Source of the DNA: Chitinophaga sp. Cy-1792
GTDB taxonomy: Bacteria; Bacteroidota; Bacteroidia; Chitinophagales; Chitinophagaceae
Direction of reading: 5' to 3'
Assembly: GCF_011752935.1 (NCBI RefSeq)
Contig: NZ_VWWO01000002.1
Coordinates: forward strand, 620,001 to 684,000
DNA: 64,000 bases
Below, one piece after another: positions 26,440 through 35,267 of the stretch (its first letter is position 1; each line of letters opens with the position of its first letter). The translations under genes and the position numbers were made by a program. A model generated the notes under the pieces. That model made no database searches and was not told the origin of the DNA. It saw only the letters and a program-made list of their open reading frames with translations.

Positions 26440-29400
26440 ATGAAAGGAAAACTAATTCTTGCTGCGTGTACGGCGCTGGCGCTGAAAAGTCAGGCCCAGC
26501 AACTACCTACGGAACTGCAAACCCCGGAAGTAGTGTCGGTAAACAGAATGCCGATGCGCGCCTCAGCTTTCGCATTTGAAAACCCGTCGCTGGCACAGCA
26601 AAGGGAAAAAGAGAAATCAGCCAATTTCCTGTCGCTCAACGGTACATGGAAGTTTAACTGGGTACAGGACCCCCGCAAACGTCCCCAGGATTTTTACAAA
26701 CCAGACTTTAATGACAGTGGATGGGATAACTTCAAAGTGCCTGCCAACTGGGAAGTAAACGGATATGGCCTGCCTATTTACGTTAACCAGCCATACGAAT
26801 TTGCCGGCCGCCAGAAAACAGGCAGCGATTTGAATGCACCTTTCGATATTCCGGAAGATAATAACCCTGTCGGCTCTTACCGTAAAAAGTTTACCCTCCC
26901 GGAAAACTGGAACGGTAAACAGGTATTCATTCACCTGGGCGCTGTTAAATCCGCTTTCTTCATCTGGATAAATGGAAAAAAAGTTGGCTATTCTGAAGAT
27001 AGCAAACTGGCAGCAGAATTTGATATCACCAAATACCTGCACCCGGGCGAAAACCTGGTAGCACTGCAGGTTTACCGATGGAGCGATGGCTCTTACCTCG
27101 AATGCCAGGATATGTGGCGCATCTCCGGTATTGAAAGAGAAGTATACCTCTATGCCACACCCAAACTGGATATCAGGGACTTTAAGGTAATGGCCGGACT
27201 GGACAATACCTATAAAAATGGTACCCTGAAATTAAATGTAGAGGTAGATAATTACCGCATCGATCAGCATACCAATCATAGTAAGCCAGATACTTTTGCT
27301 GTGGCTGTAACCCTCCAGGATGCAGCAGGCAAAACAGTGTACAGCGATGAAACAACCGGGGTACAAAAGGTATTGGGAAATTATAAATCTGAAGTGAGCT
27401 TCAGTAAAGAGCTTCCAAATGTAAATACCTGGTCGGCCGAAGTACCTTACCTGTACACGCTCTTACTGACCCTGAAAGATAAAGACGGCAAGGTGCTGGA
27501 AGTAATCCCGCAACGGGTAGGCTTCCGCTCTGTTGAGCTGAAAGACAGGAATTTCCTCGTTAATGGTAAACGTGTTTTCCTCAAAGGTGTCAACAGGCAT
27601 GAACACAATGCCACACAGGGCCATACCCTATCGCATGAAGATATGCGCAAGGATATGGAAATGATGAAAAAGCTGAACGTGAACGCGGTGCGTCATTCGC
27701 ATTACCCTCCTGATCCTTACTGGATGCAGCTTTGCGATGAATACGGCTTGTACGTAATTGATGAAGCCAATATCGAGTCGCATGGCCGTTATTATGACCT
27801 GGCTTATTCCTTTGCAAACGATAAACAATGGCGTGTACCGCACCTGGAGCGTATCTTACGTATGTACGAACGCGATAAAAACCATGCTGCGGTGATCACC
27901 TGGTCGCTGGGAAATGAAGCCGGCAACGGATGTAACTTCTACGAAGCCTACGACTGGCTTAAATCACATGATATCCGCCCGGTACAATACGAGCGCGCAG
28001 AAAGAGATTACAATACCGATATCATCGTGCCGCAATATCCTTCGCCAGGCTCACTTATTAAGTATTCACAGCGTAACCCCGACAGACCAATGATCATGAG
28101 CGAATACGCGCATATCATGGGTAACAGTCTGGGTAACTTCCAGGAATACTGGTCGGCCATAGAAAATAATCCTTACCTGCAGGGTGGCTTCATCTGGGAG
28201 TGGATAGATCAGGGTATCGACACGGTTAAGAATGGTAAACGTATACTGGCCTATGGTGGCGATTTCCCGCTGAGTGGTCCTGTCAACGAAGATTTCAGCG
28301 ACAACAACTTCTGCGTGAAAGGTGTGGTGACGGCCCACCGCGAGCTGACACCGATGGCGGTAGAAGTGAAAAAAGTATACCAGCATATTCATACTACATT
28401 AACAGATAAACGAATCAATGTTCGTAACGGGTATTTCTTCCGTGATCTCTCCAATTACCAGTTAAACTGGGAATTACTGGAAGATGGAAATGTTGTAGAA
28501 CGCGGTACCATTGCTGAATTGAAGGTAGCGCCGCAGGATTCTGCCAGCTTCACCATCTCTCCTAAAAAACAAATGGATGCAGCGAAGGAATACTACCTGA
28601 ACGTACGGTACAACCTGAAAAAAGAAGAGCCTTTCCTGCCGGCAGGCTATGAACAGGCGGCAGAACAGTTTGCCGTACAACTCCCTGTGAAAGCGGGTCT
28701 CAAGACAACCGCCGGTAAGCTCATTGTAGATGAAAATAATGCTAAAACATTGGTGGTAAAAGGAAATGGCTTCGCTGTTACCTTCGATAAAACAAAAGGT
28801 ATCCTGGGCAGTTATAGCATCAATGGAGAAAATGTGGTGGAAAGTGGTCCGCAGCCTGCTTTCTGGCGCGCACCAACAGATAACGACATTGGCGCGGGGT
28901 ATAATCATTCCATGCGTGCATGGAGGAATGTCTACGAAAACGCGACCGTTACAAATAAAATGGAGCAAACGAACGATGCTGTTAAAGTGACCTTCCAGGC
29001 GCAGCTGCCAGGTGTTGATGCCGCTACCACGCAGGAATTCACCGTTTTTGCAGATGGTACCATCAAAGTGAGTAATGCCCTGCAATGTAATGCCGGCAGC
29101 AAACAGAAAATGTTGCTACGTTATGGCACGGATTTACAACTGGCCAGATCTTTTGATCAGATCAGGTATTATGGCCGTGGTCCATGGGAGAACTACTGGG
29201 ATAGAAAAACAGCTTCTTTTGTAGGTATTTATAACGGGGATGTTGCAGGACAATATTTCCCTTATGCACGCCCGCAGGAGAGTGGTAATAAAACAGAAGT
29301 ACGTTGGGTGACGATGACCAACAAAAAAGGTAAAGGTATTCGTATTGAAGCTCTGGAACAGCCGATCAGTTTCTCTGCGCTGCCTTACAGCGTAGATGAC

Positions 29401-29592
29401 CTGGATCCGGCGCCAGACAAGCATCAGTACCATTCCGGTGAGCTGGTGGCGCGTGATAAAATCTTTATGCATGTGGACCTGAATCAATCAGGTGTACAGG
29501 GTATCGATAGCTGGGGTTCACAGCCATTGCAGCAGTACCGTATACCATTTGCAGATACGAAATATGAATACGTAATCAGACCGGTTAAATAA
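26440..29592 (+). CDS. Beta-galactosidase, GH2 family, exported
   Basis: Hydrolyses terminal beta-galactosides in the periplasm. The 1050-residue protein has a signal peptide (about residues 1-20, ending in SQAQ), the GH2 sugar-binding jelly roll (about 60-230), immunoglobulin-like domain, TIM barrel (about 350-630) with acid/base Glu493 (WSLGNEAGN) and nucleophile Glu555 (MIMSEYAHIMGN), a further Ig-like domain and the LacZ-type C-terminal Bgal_small_N domain (FWRAPTDNDIGAGYN, about 805-1048). All hallmarks of LacZ are intact, but this copy is exported. There is no SusCD pair next to it and the upstream stretch shows no recognised operator. A terminator follows. Confidence 0.94.
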   Translation: MKGKLILAACTALALKSQAQQLPTELQTPEVVSVNRMPMRASAFAFENPSLAQQREKEKSANFLSLNGTWKFNWVQDPRKRPQDFYKPDFNDSGWDNFKVPANWEVNGYGLPIYVNQPYEFAGRQKTGSDLNAPFDIPEDNNPVGSYRKKFTLPENWNGKQVFIHLGAVKSAFFIWINGKKVGYSEDSKLAAEFDITKYLHPGENLVALQVYRWSDGSYLECQDMWRISGIEREVYLYATPKLDIRDFKVMAGLDNTYKNGTLKLNVEVDNYRIDQHTNHSKPDTFAVAVTLQDAAGKTVYSDETTGVQKVLGNYKSEVSFSKELPNVNTWSAEVPYLYTLLLTLKDKDGKVLEVIPQRVGFRSVELKDRNFLVNGKRVFLKGVNRHEHNATQGHTLSHEDMRKDMEMMKKLNVNAVRHSHYPPDPYWMQLCDEYGLYVIDEANIESHGRYYDLAYSFANDKQWRVPHLERILRMYERDKNHAAVITWSLGNEAGNGCNFYEAYDWLKSHDIRPVQYERAERDYNTDIIVPQYPSPGSLIKYSQRNPDRPMIMSEYAHIMGNSLGNFQEYWSAIENNPYLQGGFIWEWIDQGIDTVKNGKRILAYGGDFPLSGPVNEDFSDNNFCVKGVVTAHRELTPMAVEVKKVYQHIHTTLTDKRINVRNGYFFRDLSNYQLNWELLEDGNVVERGTIAELKVAPQDSASFTISPKKQMDAAKEYYLNVRYNLKKEEPFLPAGYEQAAEQFAVQLPVKAGLKTTAGKLIVDENNAKTLVVKGNGFAVTFDKTKGILGSYSINGENVVESGPQPAFWRAPTDNDIGAGYNHSMRAWRNVYENATVTNKMEQTNDAVKVTFQAQLPGVDAATTQEFTVFADGTIKVSNALQCNAGSKQKMLLRYGTDLQLARSFDQIRYYGRGPWENYWDRKTASFVGIYNGDVAGQYFPYARPQESGNKTEVRWVTMTNKKGKGIRIEALEQPISFSALPYSVDDLDPAPDKHQYHSGELVARDKIFMHVDLNQSGVQGIDSWGSQPLQQYRIPFADTKYEYVIRPVK

Positions 29593-29623
29593 AGCTATTC
29601 GTTGGCAAGCGAACACGAAGGGG

Positions 29624-29651
29624 GCCGTCTCATTTATGAGGCGGCTTTTTT
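29624..29651 (+). terminator. Intrinsic terminator after the beta-galactosidase gene
   Basis: A nine-base-pair stem with one G-T pair, GCCGTCTCA (29624-29632) with TGAGGCGGC (29637-29645), precedes six T. Confidence 0.9.
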
Positions 29652-29686
29652 CATTTGGCACGAAAAAGTAAGTAGTTATTTGTGTG

Positions 29687-29694
29687 TATCTTTG
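29687..29694 (+). promoter_or_regulatory. Candidate -7 box for the DNA polymerase IV gene
   Basis: TATCTTTG fits TAnnTTTG and lies 21 bases before the ATG at 29716. The -33 region is not clear. It supports the ATG at 29716 over the TTG at 29602, which would lie upstream of the promoter. Confidence 0.4.
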
Positions 29695-29715
29695 CGGGAT
29701 AGCCTGCAAGTATTC

Positions 29716-30837
29716 ATGGACAATAGTAAACATAGTCATCTGCGTAAAATCATTCATATAGATATGGATGCATTTTATGCGTCTGTGGAGCAGCGCGACA
29801 ACCCCATGTACCGCGGAAAGCCGATTGCAGTGGGTGGTTCACCGGAAGGCAGGGGAGGCGTGGTGGCTACGGCCAGTTATGAAGCGAGGAAATTTGGTGT
29901 AAGGTCTGCCATGCCCAGCAAGCGTGCCTTACAGCTTTGTCCGCATATACTATTTGTTAAACCAAGATTTGACGCCTATAAAGAAGTATCCAGGAAGATC
30001 AGGGAGATATTCTCACGTTATACGGATATCATAGAGCCGTTATCTCTGGATGAGGCTTACCTGGATGTTACGGTAGATAAACCACAGATAGGTTCTGCCA
30101 TTGAGATAGCAAAGCAGATCAAACAGGCGATCCGTGATGAATTACAACTCACCGCATCCGCGGGCGTTTCCATCAATAAATTCGTGGCAAAAATTGCTTC
30201 TGATCTGCAGAAGCCCGACGGGCTTACGTTTATAGGTCCTTCTGCCATAGAATCCTTTATGGAACAGTTGCCTGTAGAGAAATTTCATGGTGTTGGCCGT
30301 GTTACGGCAGACAAGATGAAGAAGATGGGCCTGTATACCGGCGCCGATCTGAAAAAGCTCACAGAAGCGCAGCTGACGCAATACTTCGGGAAGGTAGGGG
30401 CATTTTACTACAGGATTGTTCGTGGTATCGACGACAGGCCGGTGCAGCCGCACCGCGAAACCAAATCTGTTGGTGCAGAAGATACTTTTCCGGAAGACCT
30501 CACACAGGTAGACGCCATGCATGAGGAACTCACCAAAATAGCTGCCACCGTGGCCGGCCGGCTGGAGAGGCATCAGTTGAAAGGCCGTACCGTTACGCTT
30601 AAAATTAAGTATAACGACTTTAAACAGATCACCAGGAACCAATCTTTTCCCTATCCGCTGAACGATTTCCAGACAATATTGGATACTGCCAAACAATTGC
30701 TGGCGGCTACTTCGCCGGGAGAATATCCCATTCGTTTGCTGGGTATCACTGTCTCCAACTTCGGTGAAGCACATGTCAGTATTGGCAAGGAAGGGCCTTC
30801 GCCCCAGCTTTCTCTTTTTAACTTCGACGAAGAATAA
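29716..30837 (+). CDS. dinB: DNA polymerase IV (Y-family, translesion)
   Basis: Copies damaged DNA with low fidelity. The 373-residue protein has the palm signatures HIDMDAFYASVEQ (Asp16) and SLDEAYLDV (Asp112, Glu113), the fingers motif ATASYEARKFGVRSAMP, the helix-hairpin-helix thumb (FHGVGRVTADKMKKMG) and a little-finger domain. The C-terminus ends in QLSLFNFDEE, a canonical beta-clamp binding motif. An upstream TTG at 29602 would put 38 non-homologous residues, overlapping the previous terminator, before the start, so the ATG is used. An SOS box is not recognised upstream. A bidirectional terminator follows. Confidence 0.95.
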   Translation: MDNSKHSHLRKIIHIDMDAFYASVEQRDNPMYRGKPIAVGGSPEGRGGVVATASYEARKFGVRSAMPSKRALQLCPHILFVKPRFDAYKEVSRKIREIFSRYTDIIEPLSLDEAYLDVTVDKPQIGSAIEIAKQIKQAIRDELQLTASAGVSINKFVAKIASDLQKPDGLTFIGPSAIESFMEQLPVEKFHGVGRVTADKMKKMGLYTGADLKKLTEAQLTQYFGKVGAFYYRIVRGIDDRPVQPHRETKSVGAEDTFPEDLTQVDAMHEELTKIAATVAGRLERHQLKGRTVTLKIKYNDFKQITRNQSFPYPLNDFQTILDTAKQLLAATSPGEYPIRLLGITVSNFGEAHVSIGKEGPSPQLSLFNFDEE

Positions 30838-30877
30838 TCTTCTGCACTATATCCTTTCCGGGAGAAAAAGAAAATAA

Positions 30878-30903
30878 AAAAAGCAGGCATTTGCCTGCTT
30901 TTC
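30878..30903. terminator. Bidirectional terminator after dinB
   Basis: AAAGCAGGCA (30880-30889) pairs with TGCCTGCTTT (30892-30901), with A-run before and T-run after, between the convergent dinB and small membrane protein genes. Confidence 0.9.
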
Positions 30904-30922
30904 AAAAAAACTTAGCATTCAA

Positions 30923-31228
30923 TTACTTCGCATAACGCGGCATCACCAGCTTCCGCACTACGGTATGTGCAATCAGCGACAGCGCAAACGCCAGCACGAT
31001 CAGCATACCGGATTTTACCGGGGTATCGAAAACATCCACCAGAGAAGAAACGCCTTTGCCGGCAAACATCAGGGTAATAACGCAGGCCAGTATACCGGCG
31101 AGCCAGAGGGTAATGTGCGACCAAAGATATTTTCCTTTGTTGACGCCACTTTTGTTAAATGCGGTGAATAACAGGAATACATGTGCAACAAATGAAAGAA
31201 GGCACAGTGCGGTCAGGGTACTTAACAT
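30923..31228 (-). CDS. Small membrane protein of unknown function
   Basis: The 101-residue protein has three predicted membrane helices (about 3-23, 37-58 and 74-92) joined by short polar loops, with a basic C-terminus (VVRKLVMPRYAK). I do not recognise a family. The composition and the terminator directly at its 3' end support a real gene. Upstream on the same strand is the ankyrin-like gene with 70 bases between, so they may share a transcript. Confidence 0.65.
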   Translation of the reverse strand: MLSTLTALCLLSFVAHVFLLFTAFNKSGVNKGKYLWSHITLWLAGILACVITLMFAGKGVSSLVDVFDTPVKSGMLIVLAFALSLIAHTVVRKLVMPRYAK

Positions 31229-31298
31229 GTTTGGTTCTTTTAAGGTTAGGATTTGGTGTTCTATTCCTAAAATACAAATTTCCGGGATATTTCCAGAA

Positions 31299-32141
31299 TT
31301 ATCCGGAATTTCTTACCCCGGCCTTTTCCCAGATCGTGGAGATATGTTCTGCTATGGTATGCAGGCGGAAATAGTATTTTTCGAAGATTTCCTCGTACAT
31401 GAGGTGCCTGGTATGAAGGAATGCATTGAGTGCGATATAGATAAATTCTTCAAACGTGGTTTCCGCTTCTACACGTATTACGCAGTTGGGCACCGGTTCC
31501 ATGCTGGTGGCAAATTGGGTGGTCAGCAATACATCGTCTACCGTGGTGATCAGGGAACGATGCAGGTTGGGTGCTTTACCGAAGGCAGCATAGTGCAGGG
31601 CGGTAAAACCATCTTCATCATAGGCATATTTATCTACCCGTTCTTCCACGAGAAAATGTACTACTTCCGGGTGGGCATTATAACGGGTGGCCAGCAGGAG
31701 CGGGGTTTCCAGACTCGCCAGCACAAAGTTGAAATGGATGTTGCGCTGGATGAGAATCAGGAGCATCTCGGAAATATTACTCAACCGGTGTTCCCGGAAG
31801 ATGTAGGCAATCGCGAAGAGGTAATCCGGGCTGTCGATATGCAGACTGGCGCCTTTGGCCAGTGCATATTCTACGGCCAGTGGTTTGTTGGCGCCTACCG
31901 CACAGAAAACGATCGGGATCATTCCTTCTTTTTTGTAGTGAATATCTGCTTGTCCGACGGTTGTCAGCAGTTCGGCAGCTTCAAAAAAGGTGTCCTGGTA
32001 TTCCAGCAGTTCCCCCAGCAACATAGATTGCGAGTCGCGGGAAAGATAGGGCAGGTTTTGGCTGATATAGGCAATGATTTCATCTGGTTGCTCGCTGGTT
32101 CGTATTTTGCGTATTAACTCCGGAAGAGTGATTCGATGCAT
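31299..32141 (-). CDS. Ankyrin-repeat-like protein
   Basis: The 280-residue protein is helical, with several degenerate ankyrin-type units: MIPIVFCAVGANKPLAVEYALAKGASLH (about 74-101), TPLLLATRYNAHPEVVHFLVEERVDK and GFTALHYAAFGK (about 178-190). The N-terminal 60 residues form leucine-rich helices. There is no signal peptide or enzyme motif, so a cytoplasmic protein-binding role is inferred. A long forward frame covers the same bases but has an unlikely composition and is taken as its shadow. Confidence 0.75.
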   Translation of the reverse strand: MHRITLPELIRKIRTSEQPDEIIAYISQNLPYLSRDSQSMLLGELLEYQDTFFEAAELLTTVGQADIHYKKEGMIPIVFCAVGANKPLAVEYALAKGASLHIDSPDYLFAIAYIFREHRLSNISEMLLILIQRNIHFNFVLASLETPLLLATRYNAHPEVVHFLVEERVDKYAYDEDGFTALHYAAFGKAPNLHRSLITTVDDVLLTTQFATSMEPVPNCVIRVEAETTFEEFIYIALNAFLHTRHLMYEEIFEKYYFRLHTIAEHISTIWEKAGVRNSG

Positions 32142-32308
32142 AGACCGTTATATGGTGAAACTAAGGCGGGATTGCGGATGAAATATATTCGCAATTTAGT
32201 TAATTTGTTAATAGTGTAGGAGGAAATCAGTGAAAACATTTTTGGATTTGAATTTTTACGAAATTTAGATAGCACATCACAACGATGTTGTTACTTAAAC
32301 AGGCGTAT

Positions 32309-32839
32309 ATGAAAAGCATTTTCATTCCTATTATGTTGGGGATATTGTTAACAGGTTCAATATCCGGCGTTTCCGCGCAGAAAAAGGAAACCAGGGCGGA
32401 GAAGGAAGCCGCTAAACAGGCAGCTGTGAAATCATGGCTGGATGCGCAGCAGTATGTTTTTGTTCCACAAAGTGCGTTGCCTATGTCTGGGAGGACCGTT
32501 CAGCTGTCGGGCGAATATTCGTTCAGCGTTACGAAAGACAGTCTGGAGAGTTATCTGCCATACTACGGTCGCGCCTATACGGCGCCGATGGACGTCACTA
32601 AATCTCCATTGACATTCAAGTCGAAGCAGTTCGGTTACAAGGTAGAAGAACGTAAGAAAGGTGGCTGGGATATAACCATTACCGTAAAGGACCAGCGGGA
32701 AATTGCAACGGTATTTATGACGATGGGTACTGATGGATATGGTTCGTTGCAGGTGACGAGCAACAATCGTCAGCCAATTAACTTTAATGGTTATTTCATA
32801 GAGAAGAAAGATCCTAAAACAAAGAGTAAGTCTAAATAG
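32309..32839 (+). CDS. DUF4251-family exported protein
   Basis: A signal peptide ending in VSAQ (about residue 24) precedes a Lys/Glu/Ala-rich linker and a beta-rich domain. WLDAQQYVFVPQSALPMSGR, LPYYGRAYTAPM and the block with LTFKSKQFGYKVEERKKGGWDI (read by position, residues 93-115) match DUF4251, a Bacteroidota-specific family of unknown function. An ATG at 32285 would add eight residues before the signal peptide; the one at 32309 is preferred. The protein likely acts in the periplasm. It has no operon partner. Confidence 0.88.
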   Translation: MKSIFIPIMLGILLTGSISGVSAQKKETRAEKEAAKQAAVKSWLDAQQYVFVPQSALPMSGRTVQLSGEYSFSVTKDSLESYLPYYGRAYTAPMDVTKSPLTFKSKQFGYKVEERKKGGWDITITVKDQREIATVFMTMGTDGYGSLQVTSNNRQPINFNGYFIEKKDPKTKSKSK

Positions 32840-32905
32840 TTGTTATACAGGAGCTGGCAGGGAAAGGATGAATGCAACTACCGGCTCCTGTAATTTATTA
32901 TCGTT

Positions 32906-33523
32906 ATGAGCAAGCACAAGATCACCACTTTATTCCTGGATATTGGCGGCGTATTGCTGACCAATGGCTGGGACAGGAAGGCCCGTAAGCTGGCCGTTGA
33001 AAAATTTGAGTTGGATGCGGTGGAAACAGAGGAGCGGCATCACCTGACCTTTGATACCTATGAAGAAGGGAAGCTCACGCTGGATGAGTATTTGCACCGG
33101 GTGGTGTTTTATACCCCGCGTAAATTTTCGAAAGAAACGTTCCGGCAGTTTATGTTTGACCAGACGGCCGCATTGCCCGGTATGCTGGAATTAATCAGGC
33201 TGCTGAAGGTGAAGCATGGGTTGAAAGTGGCTATCGTGAACAATGAAGGTAGGGAGTTGAATACACATCGTATTCATCAGTTTGGGATATCGGCTATTGC
33301 TGATTTTTTTATTTCTTCCTGCTTTGTACATTTCAGAAAACCTGATGCGGATATTTACAGGATTGCGTTGGATATTGCGCAGGTAAAGCCGGAGGAAGTG
33401 GTATATATTGAAGACAGGGATATGTTTGTAGATGTAGCCCGTGGATTGGGATTGAATAGTATCTGCCATAGAAGTTATGAAGGTACATTAGCTGAACTGG
33501 CCACCTATGGCCTGACGGTGTAG
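32906..33523 (+). CDS. HAD-superfamily hydrolase
   Basis: The 205-residue protein has the HAD motifs: LDIGGVLLTN (nucleophile Asp at residue 11), a motif II region IVNNEGREL, motif III Lys in FRKPDADIYR and motif IV YIEDRDMFVDVARGLG. The second Asp of the usual DxD is Gly (DIGG), as in the subgroup with YihX-like and epoxide-hydrolase-like members, so the phosphatase assignment is by family and the substrate is unknown. The helical cap lies between motifs I and II (about 20-95). It is a single gene; the next 350 bases are noncoding. Confidence 0.88.
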   Translation: MSKHKITTLFLDIGGVLLTNGWDRKARKLAVEKFELDAVETEERHHLTFDTYEEGKLTLDEYLHRVVFYTPRKFSKETFRQFMFDQTAALPGMLELIRLLKVKHGLKVAIVNNEGRELNTHRIHQFGISAIADFFISSCFVHFRKPDADIYRIALDIAQVKPEEVVYIEDRDMFVDVARGLGLNSICHRSYEGTLAELATYGLTV

Positions 33524-33877
33524 GTAATAACCCGATTATCTGCACCCGCAGGTGGATTGCTTTTATGAGAATAAAAAAAATATTGAACATTTTAAGGATG
33601 TTCCTGTTAGTATAATAACAAAAACAACATAAGACCCGGAAGGGTGACTCAAAATAGCCATATCTATTGTTAACCTACATGAATTCTGCCGGGCATAATC
33701 AGATTACGACCATTCTAAAAAATAACTGGGGCCAGACCTGGCCGGTAGAGCGCTATGGGTCTGCCTTATAAAAATAAGTTCTAAATACGGTTGATAAACA
33801 GGTACAACATCTTGCAATGGTTCGAGATGTGCAAGGGCGGGCTTTTTATATTGAAGCGCCCGCCCTTCTTTTTAATT
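33524..33877. other. 354-base intergenic region, candidate noncoding RNA
   Basis: This stretch lies between the convergent HAD and membrane protein genes and is much longer than any other convergent gap here. It contains AGACCC (33632-33637) able to pair with GGGTCT (33757-33762), directly extended by ATAGC (33654-33658) with GCTAT (33752-33756), a strong inner hairpin GGCCA-GACC-TGGCC (33730-33743), two mutually exclusive six-base stems near 33807-33835, and a forward intrinsic terminator at 33833-33873. A TATAAT-like sequence lies at 33611-33616. The pattern suggests an RNA gene on the + strand of roughly 240-260 bases; the long-hairpin plan is reminiscent of 6S RNA, but I cannot confirm this. 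Confidence 0.4.
33833..33873 (+). terminator. Strong intrinsic terminator in the intergenic region
   Basis: AAGGGCGGGC (33833-33842) pairs with GCCCGCCCTT (33858-33867) and is followed by CTTTTT. It lies 310 bases after the HAD stop, which suggests it ends a separate transcript. Confidence 0.9.
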
Positions 33878-34363
33878 TTAAGCAGTTGCCGGCTTACTCA
33901 CCTTGTTAGCGATAATTGCCAGCGGTAATCCTATCATCAGAATAAGAATTCCTGCACCTACTGCAACGCCAAACGTTGTAATGGGAACGGGTTTTACATG
34001 CGTCATGGGTAATACCACGAGGTTCATAATCACCCATATGAAGCAGCCGTAAAGTACGGCGATGAGGAAGGTATTCCGGATGCCTTTTCTTATCAGCGGG
34101 TAGAGGACGAAGAAGAGGGTGGAGAATACGAAGGCGATGGCATAGTGAATAAGCACGCCAAACCATGGCATAGCTTTGTGTCCGCTGAAGGCAGCGGGAC
34201 CGAAGAGGGCACTGGATATAAATAATAATATATCAGTGAAGGGCCGGTGTGTTCTGAGCACGTACATGATCAGGGTGGTGACAAGGTCCAGGGTGCCTGC
34301 CAGCAGTGCAGCGCCGGCGATAATGGGGGTGGTGATTTTCCCGTATTGTCGGGTCTTTTCCAT
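33878..34363 (-). CDS. Four-helix integral membrane protein
   Basis: The 161-residue protein has four membrane segments (about 12-34, 66-88, 97-118 and 130-152) and a short polar loop with FSGHKAMPWFGVLIHYAIAF. It looks like the small YagU/DUF1440-type membrane proteins but the match is by general look only. The ATG at 34363 follows a typical AT-rich leader. It is divergent from the efflux operon with 271 bases between. Function unknown. Confidence 0.7.
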   Translation of the reverse strand: MEKTRQYGKITTPIIAGAALLAGTLDLVTTLIMYVLRTHRPFTDILLFISSALFGPAAFSGHKAMPWFGVLIHYAIAFVFSTLFFVLYPLIRKGIRNTFLIAVLYGCFIWVIMNLVVLPMTHVKPVPITTFGVAVGAGILILMIGLPLAIIANKVSKPATA

Positions 34364-34550
34364 ATTTGTGGCTTTTAAATAAGCAGATTATTTCTATTAA
34401 GTTAAAATATTTCCCCGGGAGTATCGTCTTCAGTTGCGGGAAGATTTAAGAGAATTTTGGCGTTGAAGTTAAGAAACTGTAAAGAGAAAAAAATCTTATG
34501 CTTCCTTCTTTCTCAAATATAGTTCTTTATATATTATAAATAAAAAAATT

Positions 34551-34603
34551 TAAACAAACGATTAATTGAAAATTTGTTTAAATCAAACGTTTGTTTAATT
34601 TTG
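34551..34603 (+). promoter_or_regulatory. Promoter with palindromic operator for the TetR efflux operon
   Basis: TTTG (34573-34576), a 19-base spacer and TAATTTTG (34596-34603) form an exact TTTG-N19-TAnnTTTG promoter 31 bases before the TetR start. The arms TAAACAAACG (34551-34560) and CGTTTGTTTA (34588-34597) form a 10-base perfect inverted repeat; the right arm covers the start of the -7 box, and it also contains the small palindrome CAAACGTTTG. The layout predicts autorepression by the TetR protein and derepression by a pump substrate. Confidence 0.65.
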
Positions 34604-34634
34604 CCTTGTCAAACTAACAAATCAGACAAGGAAC

Positions 34635-35267
34635 ATGGAAGTATACAGTGAAAAACAGCTCGGGATTTTATTTGTTGCTGAGCGGCTGTTTGCCGACAAG
34701 GGCTTTCATGGCACTTCGGTCAGGGATATTGCGCAGGAAGCGGATGTGAACATTGCCATGATATCTTATTATTTCGGCTCCAAAGAGAAATTACTGGAGG
34801 CAGTATTCAGGTATCGCATGAACGCATCCCGTTCATTTATCCAGGAACTGGTACAAAATGATACCATGGGTCCGATGGAAAAATTATATGCGCTGATAGA
34901 CCGGTTTGTGAATAAGTTGCTGAATGAACAGAATTTCCAGTGTATTATGAACCGGGAGCAGATGAACCGGGACCAGAGTCCGGTAAAAGATCTGATCTGG
35001 GATTTAAAAGTGGAAATGATGGGGTTGATTCAGCCGATTGTTACCAAAGCGCAGGAGGATGGAACCTTCTACAAAGATGTAGACGTGGTATTATTGATGT
35101 CTACGCTTTTTGGTACTATTCACCAGGTAATGCCAGCAAAGTCATTTATAAGATCAGAACCCGAATTCGCACATATGCCTGAAGATGAATTCAGAGAATA
35201 TTTAAAGATCAGGGTAAGTGCTTATTTAAAAAAATTGTTTAAAGCAATCCTTACACATGAATTCTAG
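34635..35267 (+). CDS. TetR/AcrR-family repressor of the efflux operon
   Basis: The 210-residue protein has the TetR DNA-binding domain at residues 8-55 (AERLFADKGFHGTSVRDIA, then VNIAMISYYFGSKEKLL) and a helical ligand domain with the TetR_C pattern. It is first in an operon with TolC, EmrA-like and EmrB-like genes and overlaps the TolC gene by 11 bases. The palindrome over its own promoter is the likely operator. Ligand unknown; hydrophobic drugs or fatty-acid-like compounds would be usual for such pumps. Confidence 0.92.
   Translation: MEVYSEKQLGILFVAERLFADKGFHGTSVRDIAQEADVNIAMISYYFGSKEKLLEAVFRYRMNASRSFIQELVQNDTMGPMEKLYALIDRFVNKLLNEQNFQCIMNREQMNRDQSPVKDLIWDLKVEMMGLIQPIVTKAQEDGTFYKDVDVVLLMSTLFGTIHQVMPAKSFIRSEPEFAHMPEDEFREYLKIRVSAYLKKLFKAILTHEF

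Noticed and set aside
29602..29715. TTG start 38 codons upstream in the DNA polymerase IV frame
   Set aside because: It lies across the preceding terminator and before the candidate -7 box; Y-family homology starts at the ATG at 29716.
31056..32117. 353-codon plus-strand frame over the ankyrin-like gene
   Set aside because: It covers the antisense of a well-composed minus-strand protein and crosses the start of the small membrane gene; composition is rich in Phe, Cys and Gly with no domain.
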